This document shows positions 1-12,412 of a stretch of 64,000 nt of DNA, piece by piece. This stretch comes from Amyelois transitella. Lineage: Eukaryota; Arthropoda; Insecta; Lepidoptera; Pyralidae. Each line of letters starts with the position of its first letter. Position 1 is the first letter of the stretch. The translations under genes were made by a program, and so were the position numbers. Where the stretch lies: contig NC_083521.1 of the NCBI RefSeq assembly GCF_032362555.1, positions 10,150,001 through 10,214,000 on the forward strand, given 5' to 3'. The notes beneath the pieces were generated by a model that searched no databases, had not been told where the DNA came from, and saw only the letters and a program-made list of their open reading frames with translations.

Positions 1-999
1 ACAAAAAAGGAATGATCTTTGGACAACGTTTCATTTTTAAATTAATATTTACTAACATTAACCTTTTTCTTAGCGAAACTTTCTGAGTGGCCAAGCTATA
101 ATATCGAAGCTTATAAGTTGATTTTAGTTATTCGAATATTGAATATTATATAGATTGTTTTCTGCTAGTATAATTTGTGGCTACCTTATTTATATATTTT
201 TTTATATTTAACTTTGTTCAGTATTTTTTTATTGTATTCCACTAAAAAGACTTCAATTTCAATGTAATCTAAACCTTCTCCTTATAAGTACTTAAAATAA
301 TTGGATTAATGTTAAGAGTGTTACCACACCAACCGATCGATTAATCGATCAAGTCGCAAGATTATCGATTCTGCAACATTCTTAACTAGTTTTTGTAAAA
401 AAAAAATATAAATGTCGAAAAAAAAATTAGATGTAAGAATAAGTGAATTATTTTTGCCCGTTACGATGATACGGGACAAATTATCGTAAATAATGTGTCA
501 TTTTCTTAAATTCTTACTCACTTAAAAGGTCTGTCTCCTGTCCGATGAATCACTTAGGAACAAATTAATTGTTTAATTTTTATTTATAATTTATTGACTG
601 ATGGTAATGTGTTAATCTGGTCACAAATGTTGGTCATATAGCTATCCAACATTTATCTTCAAAAAATTTGGTTTAATATGTTTTTTTTTGGGATACCGAC
701 ATAAAATTTGGCAAATATATTTATAAAGAGAATAAATAATAGTTTAAAAAAAAAACTAAAAAACTACGCTTTTATTGCATATCAAACTAAAAAATAGAAA
801 ATAAAAATTAATGACAAAGGAATTATAAAACAGTAGTAGCAAGTCGAACAATCAGTTATAGTCAATTACCTCCGATTAAAATTATAACAAAATTAAATTT
901 ATAAACAAAACAATTTAAATCTGAGTAAAAATAAATCCTGGCAGTTTTAATAAGGATAATGAGAAACTCTTATCAAAATATTGCATTGTCATCCCAAGT

Positions 1000-2200
1000 A
1001 ACAATTAGGCGCTAAAGTAAGATTTATAATAAGTCTATAAAAGCGCTAACTAGATTCTAAAGTGGTTTATGGGTGTAACAAATTAGTGTTAGAGCGCGCT
1101 CTAACCCTACTTTACCCCCGAATTGGGCACAATTTTTATATTACTTAAGGTTGTATAATGACGGTATACAAGAGTTATGGTAATTGGCTAAGAGGTACAA
1201 TTAGTGCTATAAGAAAGTTATTATAGCGGTAACAGGATCTCTTAGCGATACAAGAGGGGTAAATAAGCGTCAACTGACTCCTTAAGCGGTACAGTAGAGA
1301 TACAAAGGCGTTAATTATATTTTCAAGCGCTAAAAGGGAGGTAAATAGGTGTTTTGTAACGGTCTGAACGCTATTCAAGATAATTAAACTAATTTTGTGA
1401 TCTAATAATAAATAATTTTATTTTCAATGGCTATAAGTTTACGACTAATGATTTTTATATTAAACAAAAAAAAGTGATATTGTATGGTGAGAAAGGAAGC
1501 ATATTTTTGCTGCGAAGGGAAGTACACTGTGAATATGTTACATATTTATTGGCAAATAATTCGAGCGCCCGATGTATGTTGTCTATTTACTGAAAACTTT
1601 TCCACGTATTTACAACAATTTTTGTTTATTTTGGTTGCGACGCCATTGTCAAAAACAAGTAGTCAATATAAGAAATACAGTAGTGACCTTAAGCGCTATT
1701 ACTTTACCTTTAGTCACAAAAAAGTAACAATAGACGCTATAGGATCTGTTATAGCGAAAAATTATACTCCTATTTGACTTAAGGTAATGCAAGAGAGTTT
1801 TGTATAACTTCAAGCATTTGGTTCTATATAAGATTAAATAAACACTATTGTAAGGCTGGTAGCGCTTATTAACGCTATTGTGCAACTTTAGGTTCTTGTA
1901 AAGAGTTTATTATCACCTGCATAGCACTTTTGGAGGTAGTAGCTAATTCTTATTCTTATTTAGATCTTAGAGTTCTAAGATTCACTTAAAGCTATAACAC
2001 AAAATGCTGTGCATGTACAACAGTGTTAAGATTTGCCATAATACATCCATAACCTTTAAGCTCGCCTAATTGTCGCGCTTGTAACTCTGTATTATAAGTA
2101 GAAGTGATATACGTTACTTGGTACGCCACTTTATCGCCAATAGTCATAAGTGTTGCTACTGTAATGCCTTTGTAGCCCACTAAGTAACAAAATAAGCTCT
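1000..2200. repeat. Degenerate dispersed minisatellite-like region
   Basis: Words such as AGCGCTA, TAGCGAT, GCGGTA and GGTAAATA recur every 25-45 bases in both orientations across about 1.2 kb, with no fixed period visible by eye. This looks like an old, decayed tandem repeat. No coding potential was seen. Confidence 0.35.
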
Positions 2201-2305
2201 AATCGTCGCCTAAATGTTTGTTGGGATCGGTCCTTGATACGTGTGCAAAGTTCCAAGTTGATCAGACGTTTAGAAATCAGTGAAAATTAAGCTCAAAGAT
2301 TCCGT

Positions 2306-2340
2306 TACATACATACATACATACATAGATACATACATAC
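2306..2340. repeat. (CATA)n microsatellite
   Basis: About eight CATA units with one GATA interruption. The same tetranucleotide ends the SINE and RTE copies elsewhere in the window, so this may be the only remnant of such a tail. Confidence 0.8.
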
Positions 2341-2701
2341 AACCCAAGCTAATAAAAGCGTAGTAAAAATAAATGAAAAAATTTTTTTTTTTCCTTTTTG
2401 CTTTTACAAAAATAATGACAAAATAAAAACTACCACTGTCCCTTGGAATCTCATTAAATTTCGATATTCATAGCATTAGAATACAAATTTTAAGAAAATG
2501 ACACACGACGAACCTAACTCACCATTCGATATGTTCAGTCAGACTGATTTAGATGTAAGTATTAGATGTAAGTTAATCTTAAACCATGTTTAATTTCCCT
2601 ATTAGTACCTAACTAATATTATAATTAATATCTTTTCGAAGGCGCAAGATGAACTCCTCACAATTTCACAATAAAAAGTGTGATTTCTCCAATTATATTA
2701 T

Positions 2702-2922
2702 ACTAGAGGCCACCCGCGACTTTGTCTTCATGGAAACCCTGTCAATCGCGCGGGAACTCCGGGATAAAAAGTAGCCTATATGTTGTTCTGGATCTTCAGC
2801 TATCTACCAATACCAAATTTCATCGTAATCGGTTCAGTAGTTTTTGCGTGAAAAAGTAACAAACATCCATACTGACATCCTGACCTACAAACTTTCGCAT
2901 TTATAATATTAGTAAGTAGGAT
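2702..2922 (-). mobile_element. Helitron-like interspersed repeat, subfamily 2
   Basis: Begins near CTAG followed by a GCCCGCGACTTTGTC-type hairpin and ends at TTATAATATTAGTA. A second copy with the same internal words (GGGATAAAAAGTAGCCTAT, CCAAATTTCATCGTAATC) lies at 7984-8195. The hairpin next to CTAG resembles a Helitron 3' terminus read on the minus strand. The class assignment is an inference. Confidence 0.5.
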
Positions 2923-3380
2923 GTATGTATATGTTTCGAATCCAGGTAGTAAAATGTTTTGTGGTCGACTGTACGCAGTTGAATAATCTAGGATTATTTT
3001 TATAACTGTATTTAGTATTGTTTATTTTTTTTAAATATTGTTTTTGGTTCCTAAGTTGTCCAAAGGGCATTTGTAGTTAATTTATAAGCGGGTCGTGTCA
3101 TTGTTTATCCATAATTACTGTTGTCTTTTGTGTTAACAGGTCATGTAAAACAATTTGAATTTCCATTGTGTTGTTTAATAAATTAATTTTATGATAATAT
3201 TATTTTCATTCACATGTTTTTTTTATTTCTCGGAACATATACAGTAAGTGAATGAACAAAGTAGTGTAACAGACAAAATTTTCAAAAAACATACTTAGGT
3301 ACTAGTAGTTTCTTCCAAATTATTTTATAAATCTCTTACATTAAACTCGACAGGTTTAGTTAGCTCTAAATATGTTAATT

Positions 3381-3447
3381 TATTATCGCGCGAAAACCTA
3401 TCGCTGTTTCGCTTTTTATTGTGACGTGAAACGGGACAGCGATAGTG
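3381..3447. repeat. Hairpin repeat, copy 1
   Basis: Shares about 65 bases with 57031-57095. It carries a 10-bp perfect stem, CTATCGCTGT at 3398-3407 and ACAGCGATAG at 3436-3445. Probably a small inverted-repeat element. Confidence 0.55.
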
Positions 3448-3617
3448 TGTAAGTTTATTGGGAAGAAAAGTCACAATAGTTCTACTAGTAAGACTACTGG
3501 GACCAGGGGCAGGTCTGATAGATAAAGTAAACAAATGGAGAAATATTTGTAGGTAGGTACTAATTTTGGGGACCGAACACAGACACTCTACTAACAAATT
3601 GACTGGCCGTAAAATGC

Positions 3618-3792
3618 AATTCCTACAGGATGCAAATGAGATTGTCACGCATGCCCAAAATTACCTCCTTAATCCCAATTCCTACAGGATACAAACTATA
3701 AAAAATGGTTGTTTTACTCTAATTTGACTCTGTTTGGCGCTAAGTGGAATAAAGAGTCCTCAATTCTACAGCATTTCCTACAGGCACAGGAT
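3618..3792 (+). repeat. Repeated TTCCTACAGGAT motif
   Basis: The word AATTCCTACAGGATGCAAA occurs at 3618-3636 and again, with one change, at 3677-3695. A weaker third copy lies near 3772-3790. The series sits 70-230 bp before the CpG-rich stretch, so it could be upstream regulatory sequence or a small tandem duplication. Confidence 0.4.
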
Positions 3793-3854
3793 ATAATTCG
3801 GCCCATAGACAATGGCTACTCTATGGCTGTATAAATTGGCGCCAATTCGAAACG

Positions 3855-4054
3855 AGGCTGGCTCAATCCGCGCACGGCCGTGCCTCGCGACGCATGCGCG
3901 ATGTCGCTCCGCCGTCCTATTGTTTACATTCTCCGATCTGACGCCGTTAGACACGCGGCTTCGCTAAAATTTTAAAAGAAACTCGGTAAAAATAGTTATC
4001 TAGTGATCAGTGTGAAGGATTGCGATCCAGATTTCACCAAAGGAACCGAGCAAT
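3855..4054 (+). promoter_or_regulatory. Candidate promoter and non-coding first exon
   Basis: A CpG-rich stretch (about 3855-3960) stands out from the AT-rich surroundings. It is followed by a TCAGT arthropod-type initiator at 4007-4011 and a strong splice donor, GTAAGT, at 4055-4060. The ATG just before the donor is followed at once by TAA, so the exon would be non-coding. The next plus-strand exon starts at 20638 behind a strong acceptor and has its ATG 32 bases inside. A 5' UTR exon here spliced to that exon is therefore plausible but unproven. Confidence 0.35.
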
Positions 4055-4671
4055 GTAAGTGAAAGAGTTAAATGTCTCGATGTCTTAGGTATTGTTGATT
4101 TCATTGATTAGTTAATCGGTCGTTTTAATGCAGTTTTTTCGGGTTCAAAGAGTTTAAATAAAAAACGAAACTATTTTTATTTACTTCTACATATGTATGT
4201 TTCACTCAATACTTATTTTATGATCGTATAATTTAATTTTTGATCAAAGCTTTAACACTTTCCTTATAAGTATTTCAATAGGTAGACATTGATACAATAA
4301 AACATATTTTTTAGAGTTGGTTAAATTTTCTGTATCATAGGTTGTTGTATCATACATGAATTAAAATTTATTATTTTTTACAGTTTTGGTTCTATGCACG
4401 ATTTATTTTGTTAATATTTTTCAGAAAATAGCAAAGTTTTTAGGTTTTTAAAGATAATGCGGCATCCACATATAAATTATTTCGATTCCTTTGATCGGCA
4501 CACCTAACAAATGTAATTAATGGTAAACGGAGGCTAAGTATCATGTATTAGGCTGTTGGTATTCGCATCACGCCTATGTTGTCTAGCCAGGCAACCTAGC
4601 CATATAAAATGCTCGTCCGGTTTCACAAATACCTCTTAATATAGAAAAATTCATTCATTCATTCATATAGG

Positions 4672-4914
4672 TACATATAATCACATCTATTTCCCTTGCG
4701 GGATAGACAGAGCCGGCGGTCTTGAAAGACTAATAGGCCACTTTCAGCTCTTTGGCTTAATGATAGAATTGAGATTCAAATAGTGACAGGTTGCTAGCCA
4801 TCGCCTTAAAGAATCCCAAGTTTATAAGCATATCCCTTAGTCACCTTTTACGTCTTTACGTAAAGAGATGGAGTGGTCCTATTCTTTTTTATATTGGAGC
4901 CGGGAACCACATGC
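4672..4914 (-). mobile_element. (TATG)n-tail SINE copy
   Basis: Nearly full-length copy in reverse orientation. It runs from the tail (ACATATAATCAC) to the head (GCCGGGAACCACATG). Internal landmarks include GACAGGTTGCTAGCC and AGTCACCTTTTACG. Moderately diverged. Confidence 0.75.
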
Positions 4915-5271
4915 CTCCTCACAAACCACAGTTTCCATTGTAATGCTTCAGGGCCCAAGATTCATTTTCCGACTCCTCCGTCTTTTTACGTATATAGTAT
5001 GTATAATTAAGAGTCTGGAGAAGGACAAAGGGTATTTTCATCCCGGTAATTACCTAGTTCCAGTGGGATTGTCGAAAAACCTAGTAGGTATTTGGTAGGT
5101 GGCGCTAAATTTGCGCGCGCGAAACTGCAGGTAAAACCAAGTACCTATAGGTATTATTTCAACTCGTCGACAAGAAGATAGCTGTAATAGTAAGACTAAA
5201 ACTACTTGCACAATGCGCAGCACCTTTAGAGTGGCAACATCTTCAGTAAGATCGCATGCCTCTTTGTCTAA

Positions 5272-5542
5272 TCTATACTAATATTATAAAGCTGAAGAGT
5301 TTGTTTGAACGCCCTAATCTCAGGAACTACTGGTTCGAATTGAAAAATTCTTTTTGCGTTGAATAAACCACTTATCGAGGAAGGCTTTAGGTTATATAAC
5401 ATCACGCTGCAACTTTTAGGAGCGAAGAAATAATGGTAAATTTGAAAAAAAAATAACGGGGAAAATTATTCATTCTTGATTGAAGGCTTCAATGATGCCC
5501 GATATAACTATTCCACGCGGACGAAGTCGCGGGCACAGCTAG
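5272..5542 (+). mobile_element. Helitron-like non-autonomous element
   Basis: Starts TCTATACTAATATTATAAAG and ends CACAGCTAG. A small bulged hairpin (GGACGAAGTCGCGG region) lies about 10 bases before the terminal CTAG. TC at the 5' end and CTRR after a hairpin at the 3' end are the known Helitron termini. Copies also occur at 9923, 14401, 14657, 37156 and 41484. Confidence 0.65.
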
Positions 5543-5700
5543 AACAGAATAAATGGAAAAAATCACGAAGTCAGGCTTTCGTGTCGGCAATCAGTAGTGA
5601 TCGCGCTTACTCGGTCAAGCAACAGCCGCACGTGAACTAGGCTAGACGGTCGATTAGTTTTTTGGTTCTAACCTTTACGTTATTGCCCGCTGTAGTCGTT

Positions 5701-5820
5701 AATCGAGAATACATACAAACATACATACATAAAATCACGCCTCTTTCCCGGAGGGGTAGGCAGAGACTACCTCTTTCCACTTGCCACGATCTCTGCATAC
5801 TTCCTTCACTTTAATCGAAA
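5701..5820 (-). mobile_element. RTE 3'-end fragment
   Basis: Matches the last ~100 bases of the full-length RTE at 45863-49291, including AGTAGTCTCTGCCTACC read in reverse and the CATA tail. It is 5'-truncated and carries no ORF. Confidence 0.75.
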
Positions 5821-6652
5821 AACTCAAAGGAATAATACTTTTCATGGAACGGAAGGCTCCTCTGCCGTGTGGATCCTGGCAGCAATAGAAAAACGAACAG
5901 GACTACTCCATCTCTTTCCTATGGATGATGTAAAAGGCGACTTGGGGTTCTTTTTTTTAGGCGATGGGCTAGCAACCTGTCTTTATATAAATCTCAATTT
6001 TATCATCAAGCCAAAAAGTTGAACTCTGTCTACTCCGAAAGAGATAAAGACGTGATTATATGTATGAAGAAAATATTGAAAAAAAAGAACTCAAGTTTGG
6101 CAGTTTTGTATTAGTTGGAATTCTGATTTCCACTGGTGAAGAAGTAATGCAAATACCACAACTCCACCACCACCACCACGCCTTTGAAATGTGTATAGAA
6201 AAATTGTATGTCTTTTGAAGACAGGTCACAGTGACACGAACTGACTGTAACATCTTTCCTACCTATGTATCCGCAGTAAATAGATTTTTATTTAAAACAG
6301 TAATGCTTCAATTTTGTTGGAGTCCAAAAACTGAAATCCAATAATGATTACCGCTACCTGATCTAGATTGTACTTTCTTATCGAAAGTAACCAATTTCTG
6401 GTCGCAGAGTTTTTTATTGGATTGCCACTATAACGGTGTGAATGCAGTGCTATAAATATAGAATAGAATAGAATTAGATTGTTAGAATTATCTAATAGAG
6501 TGCCTATTATTAAAAAAAAGATCCTAGCCACACGGCCAACGTGGTGTGAGACGCCGAGACCAACTTATCACACTAAACAACTAAAATACGGTTTTCCTAA
6601 TAACTTTATTTAGCGAAAATACAAACTGGGTGCGATTTAATATGAATATTAT

Positions 6653-6770
6653 ATATACATATCACGTCTATATCCCTTGGGGCTAGACTAGACTAGAACC
6701 AGCTGTCTTGAAAGACTGAATGGACACGTTCAGTTGTCTATAACAACGTCTATAACACCCCATGAACTGA
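6653..6770 (-). mobile_element. SINE 3' fragment
   Basis: Diverged 3' half of the (TATG)n SINE, recognised by ATCACGTCTATATCCCTTG and CTTGAAAGACTGAATGG. Confidence 0.55.
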
Positions 6771-7365
6771 ATTGGTTCATTCTAATTTCTATTAAGGTAT
6801 CCTAGATTATAAAAACGTTTCTAGTTTGAGCTAGTCTGCATGCGATCTGTCAGGTTGCTATGAGCTATCTAAATCAGTCATAGGTGTGCCTGTCCGGTCC
6901 GTACCTACGCACGTATTTATTTACAATTCCACGATTGAGTGGAGAAGGTGTGCCAAACGAGGGTCAGGTGGTCGGTAGACCGTGACCATCCAGTTATTGA
7001 GCAAGGATTCTGACTCATTCATAACACTCCTCTTTCTCATCGTAGCATTTTCACGGTTGCATTGTAAGTTTAGAATTTTGGGTCTCATATCTTCCCCATA
7101 GATTACAGCAGAGTTAAGATTATACTTGTAGCGTAATGGGTGCCTGTTCCACGAGGAAAAGTAAAGGAGTCCACGATCCAGTCATGAGTTAATCAGGCGA
7201 TACATGGAAAAACTTCTGTTTAACCTCTGTAACCTAGTTAACAGGAGTATCTAATCCAACTTCGACCATGGTTACAATATTATCTGTTGGTCGAATGTGC
7301 ATTAGATCAGATATAGTTTGCACATTTTGTTGCCGGGATGTCCTAATTTCTCACTGTTTACCCTC

Positions 7366-7563
7366 GACCTCGACCGCCATAAGGGGAAGATCTTTCGCCA
7401 GGCTGGTGTGATGGCTGGGGAACCGCGGCTCCGACGATGTTGAGTCAGAGGTTGTATTTATGCTCCAATCCGTGAAATCGTTGCTTGCGCGATTTAGACT
7501 CTTCGCTGTCATTGGCTGATAGAGTCGCATGATTAACTATTGTGAAGTAGAGATGTCGCCATA
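7366..7563 (+). repeat. Interspersed repeat family Z, copy 1
   Basis: About 195 bases shared, in opposite orientation, with 26382-26575, 53848-54050 and 54826-55035. Shared words include GAACCGCGGCTCCGACGATG, GGGAAGATC and TTGCGCGATTTAGAC. No ORF. It may be a SINE or a small DNA element; I do not recognise it. Confidence 0.6.
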
Positions 7564-7983
7564 AGTATTATCTTACTTAACTTCCCATCGTTGAATTGAA
7601 AGATCGCGGAAGTAAGACCAGTAAAAATGCAAGTAATTGAGTGCTTTACATTATTATGACCATGAGAGTTCATTGACCCTTTCACCCCTGTCTCAAACGA
7701 AGGGTCCTGGGCAGGTGTCCCTTCGCCAAGGATCTGTGTGGCGCGCTAAAAAGAACCACGTAACAATTTTTGACTCTATCCTTATAAGTTGAAGTCGGTT
7801 TTAAATGACCTTACCTAATTGTAGGTATTGTTGTAAATTCAGATTTATTACTTCATGTTGCGGCGCAGGATGCAATCAGGACAACATAAGCTTACGTGAA
7901 ATAAGAGAGATTTTCTTTTGATTAACATAACATGTCGTACCTACCATGCCTGCAAAATTATGCATAACATATATTTTAATTTA

Positions 7984-8195
7984 ATACTTGAGGCCGCCCG
8001 CGACTTCGTCCGTGTGGAATCATTCCCGCGGGGACTCCGGGATAAAAAATAGCCTATATATTATTCTGGGTCTTCAGCTACCTACATACCAAATTTCATC
8101 GTAATCTATTCAGTAGTTTTTGCGTGAAAGAGCTACAAACATCCATACTGACATCCTGACATACTCACAAACATTCGCATTTATATTAGTAGGAT
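7984..8195 (-). mobile_element. Helitron-like repeat, subfamily 2
   Basis: Second copy of the 2702-2922 element: GCCGCCCGCGACTTCGTCC near the left end and ATATTAGTAGGAT at the right end. Confidence 0.55.
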
Positions 8196-9091
8196 TTGGG
8201 CGATTCATACATTCTTTGCCGTACGTCCGGCAGCTGTCTCGGACTCATTCAATACACAAACGGGTCCACATTCACGGTGATACCATATTATTACTTATCA
8301 ACTTGCGACGTTTTAAACTATATTATTTTTTAAAACTGTATATTCAGTAACTATTTGTATCTTAATTCCAATATTAAGCATGCAGCGAAACGTGGACTTT
8401 CGAGCTTTGCAAGATTGTTGGCTCTGTCTTCCCCGATAGGTATAAAGACGTAGGTTTATTTCAAAAGGCAAAGAAGGCTATGTTCACTGTATTGCGAATA
8501 AAGACGAAACATTAAGAATTATTTTTTTCAATACTTCTTGAGCGTGCGTGACAGCTCAACAACTCCAAAAGCCCACATAAGTACATATTCACATAAGTAT
8601 ATATATGTATATATATATTTATACTCGTAAACACTCACTCTTTACGATTACGACTATTGGTAATGTTTACCATAAGGTGGTCAAAATCATGTGTATATAT
8701 ATTATACATACTCATATTATACTGTTCAAAGTCATTCGGAAAATCCAATGGAATACACCTACGTATTTGATTCAAATGGCTATAATTAACAAAATAACAA
8801 TGAGCGCGTTCACGGCGCACCTCACCAGATGATCTAACGTTGCACTTTCCCGGCGGAAGTGCAACAAAGTGCATGCATTATGCAGAAGGCCGCCGCCAGC
8901 AGTCGCCAGCTTTTCATGATCCATTTCAGAACAAATTGATATTATTTGAGTATCTCTAAAATGAATGGTTTAGGAGCGTTTTTGTTCAAAAATGACGAGA
9001 CGGCCCATTGCAATTATTTTCAATTCAATTCAATTCAATTTCTTTATTCACAACAAACATACATTTGTGTCGTATTATTTTTATCTACACA

Positions 9092-9349
9092 CATACATAC
9101 ATATAGTCACGTCTATAGCCCTTGCGGGGTAGACAGAGCCAACAGTCTTGTAAAGACTGAAAGCCTCGTTCAGCTGTTTGATTTGATGATAGAATTGAGA
9201 TTCAAATAGTGACAGGTTGCTAGCCCATCGCCTAAAAAAGAATCGCAAGTTTATAAGCCTATCCCTTAGTCGCCTTTTACGACATCCATGGGAAAGAAAT
9301 AGAGTGGTCCTATTCTTTTTTTTTATTAGTGCCGGGAACCACACGGCAT
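9092..9349 (-). mobile_element. (TATG)n-tail SINE with 12-bp TSD
   Basis: Full-length reverse copy from the (CATA) tail to the head at GGAACCACACGGCAT. TTTATCTACACA flanks it at 9080-9091 and 9350-9361. The intact target-site duplication marks a young insertion by target-primed reverse transcription. Confidence 0.85.
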
Positions 9350-9922
9350 TTTATCTACACAGTTGTATTATTTTGAAGTAAATAATGTAAAAATAAAACT
9401 AGATTACAAAACGCGATTTAAAAAGTACGACACAAGAAAATAGTCATATTGATAGAGATATTTTAAAAAGATGGCCTGTTTGTATGCCACTTTGATTTCT
9501 TTTTAATTTTTTATAATGATACAGTTTGCTACAGTAGATAAACAACTGTAAGCAACGGATATTCAAGTCCATACTCGTATAAATATTTATTGGTGTATAA
9601 TTTGACCTAAAGGTGCAAATCAGTCACGATTCACTACAAGTCGAATACTGTGACACTGAAATTGTGAGAAATTCTAAAACACGATTTCTTACACGAGGTT
9701 ACCTAATATTTTCGCTTGCCTTTACATAACTTTTTACAAAAAATCTGTCAATTCTTGAAGGTAGCCAAAAAAGGCGAAGAAAAAACTATGAGGTGTCAGC
9801 GGAGACACGTACTCACTTACAAGTCTGTGGTGATGATGACGTCACGAATTTCCACACAATGGAATTGGTTGAACAAATTCAATGATTCGTGTCGTGATGG
9901 TAGACGGTGCATTTATTGACGA

Positions 9923-10194
9923 CTAGACGCCGCCCGCTACTTTATCCGCGTGGAATACCTAGTTAATTTCATTGAAGCCCTCAAGGATAAAATTTTTTCC
10001 CGTTTTTTTTTTTCACATTTTCCATTATTACTTCGCTCCTCATAGTTGCAGCATGATGTTATAAAGCCTAAAGCCTTCCTCGATAAATGGTCTATTCAAA
10101 ACAAAAATAATTTTTCAATTTAAACCAGAAGTTCCTGACATTAGTGCGTTCAATCAAACAAACAAACTCTTCAGCTTTATAATATTAGTATAGA
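9923..10194 (-). mobile_element. Helitron-like non-autonomous element
   Basis: Reverse copy of the 5272-5542 element: CTAG at 9923 with the GC-rich hairpin next to it, and the reversed TC-start AATATTAGTATAGA at the right end. Confidence 0.6.
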
Positions 10195-10628
10195 TTCGAC
10201 GCTGAACTTGGCATAACTGGCTAGAATTAGTTCATTATCAGATATATTTATTATATTAGGAGACGCTTACTTAATTAATTAAATTTCCATATAAAAATTA
10301 GGGACATCAAACTAAGCCACGAACCAATTTTCCCAAAATGCTTTAATGAGAAAAGTGCCTGTCGAAATGAGGAAATCCTCTTTACGTGGACGAGTAAAAT
10401 CATCAAGATTTTTCTGGTCAAGTGTGGAATTACCTGAGGAGGTGATGAGTGTGGGAGTGGACCTTCAGCCACTTGTCTCAATCACTGCTTTAGTGGACTA
10501 TTTCTGCCTACTCCTATGGTTGGTTCCCCCAAATGTAATTAACATTCATTTTGCAGTCTAGAGTCAAAATTGTTGTACATTGGTCGCCGATCGAATAATT
10601 AAAGGACAGATTTCAGTGCAGTGTACTG

Positions 10629-10868
10629 TACATGGTTCCCTGCATTTAGAATAGAAAACCTAGAATAGAACCATTCCATATATTCCCATGGGTGTCGTTA
10701 AAGACGACTAAGGAAAAGGCTAAACTTGAGAATTTTCTCGTAGGCTTTGGGCCAGCAACCTGTTACTATTTGAATCTCAAACAGCTGAACGTGGCCTAAC
10801 AGTCTTTTCAAGACTGTTGGCTCTATCTACCCCGCAAGTGATAGAGGCGTGACTATATACATGTAGGA
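10629..10868 (+). mobile_element. Diverged (TATG)n-tail SINE
   Basis: Forward copy with a recognisable head (CATGGTTCCCTGC), body (GGGCCAGCAACCTGTTACTA) and tail (AGGCGTGACTATATACATG). Older than the copies that still have TSDs. Confidence 0.65.
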
Positions 10869-11311
10869 TGTACTTTTATCTTAATTAGAAGGTAATTTAC
10901 ACCTTCAAAGTTTTGTTCGAACTGCGATTACTCTATGGTGCATGTGCTGATGTGGCCAGATACTTTTGAAGTTCACGTTACAATTAACAATAAAAATAAA
11001 TATTTGTTTTTATGCTCTACTTCTATGATAGTCTACGTTTCATCTTGAATTTTTAATGAAAAGATTTGTTGTCAGACGGTTAACAGCTGGTACTTAAAAT
11101 AACCGCAACTCATACCAATAACAAGATTAATTCATATTTATTGACAATGTTTTCGCTTACATAATTTTAGTTTATTGCTGATTCATTCGGACTCATCACT
11201 ACGAGTAGGATAACTAATAAGGAAACAAAACCACATTGTCAATCTATTATAAGCAAGAGATATTAAACGACTCTTTATGCTGTAAACCTTATAGACATTT
11301 GTGTATTTATT

Positions 11312-11540
11312 ATGTATATCTATATCCCTTGTAGGGTAGACAGAGCCAACAGTCACAGGCGGATAGGCAACGTTCAGCTGTTCGGCTTAAAGATAGAATT
11401 GAGATTCATATAGTGATATATTGCAAATCCGTGGTCTAAAAAAAGAATCCTAAGTTAATAAGCCTATCCCTTTGTCGCCTTTACAACGTCCATGGGAAAG
11501 AGACGGAGTAGTCCTATTACAGTGGAAACCACACGGAACT
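11312..11540 (-). mobile_element. Diverged (TATG)n-tail SINE
   Basis: Reverse copy with TAGGGTAGACAGAGCCAACA and GTCGCCTTTACAACGTCC. The head is partly eroded. Confidence 0.65.
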
Positions 11541-11883
11541 AATAATTTGGTAATAATGATTCGTAGTATTTTAATGAAATCTATTCCTTTTTTCATAGGC
11601 GGTGTTACATTATAAGCGTGACAATAAGATAATTACGGGCTCTCATTAGCTCACAATGGAGGAAAAACTATCAGTAGTGAGGCAACAAGCACTGATTGGC
11701 TGGCTTTCTCACGAAACAGTGTTACGAATACACTGGTACAGTCAACTGCACATCAACATACCCAAATTCGCTGCGAATACGCCTCTATTACCGCATCTTA
11801 GAGTTCCATTCAGGGTGCCGTGATATGAGGTTGAATGTACTACAGCATGGAATGAATTAATTGAAATTTTTATATTAGATCCA

Positions 11884-12004
11884 GTACGCCCACAGCTTCG
11901 CCCACTTCTCGCGGGAATTTTGGGAAATCCTATTTCAGAGCACCCGTAGACCACACAGGGAATGTACATAACTATTCCACGCGGACGAATTGCGGGCACA
12001 GCTA
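11884..12004 (+). mobile_element. Helitron-like 3' remnant
   Basis: The right part, ACTATTCCACGCGGACGAAT followed by GCGGGCACAGCTAG, matches the last ~40 bases of the 5272-5542 family. The left part (GCTTCGCCCACTTCTCGCG) is a related but poorly preserved piece. Confidence 0.45.
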
Positions 12005-12319
12005 GTTTAGAATAAAAGAATACAAAATTTGCTGTAGGTTTTAAAAAGAGTCTTTGTTTGTACAATGTAACAAAGTGTCTGTTTCATCAATATTTTATCT
12101 TAAGGTTTTAATTGACACTAAACCGGCTGGTTATCAGTTAAATTCACAAATTGGCGACGCCCGCATTCATACACTTACTGAATTGAGACCTTATTATTTC
12201 TAATTCCCCTAATTTTTGTGACGACGTTAATATAATCGTTATAAGAGTCTTTGTAACTAAAAAAGAAAGAACTGTTTTATTCGAAATATTTACAACGTCA
12301 TGAATGATAAAAACCGATG

Positions 12320-12412
12320 AGCTTGCATGAAAAGATTAATGAATGTGGATGAAGCAAAAGAAGTATACAAGGATCGTGGTAAGATGTAGTCTCTGCCTAT
12401 CTCTCCCTGAAA
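12320..12412 (+). mobile_element. RTE 3'-end fragment
   Basis: Matches the end of the RTE ORF (GAGCTTGCATGAAAAG, GTGGATGAAGCAAAAGAAGT) and TAGTCTCTGCCTA. Diverged. Confidence 0.65.

Larger units (their letters stand above)
1..3850. other. AT-rich gene-free region
   Basis: No coding exon with plausible splice sites was found on either strand. The stretch holds a degenerate repeat-word region, a CATA microsatellite, a Helitron-like fragment, a short hairpin repeat and a triplicated motif just before the CpG-rich region; each is listed separately. The ORFs of 60-107 codons here have no recognisable domain and an AT-driven composition. Confidence 0.6.

Noticed and set aside
3325-3648. A 107-codon minus-strand gene
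   Set aside because: It spans the hairpin repeat and has no domain, signal or splice context.
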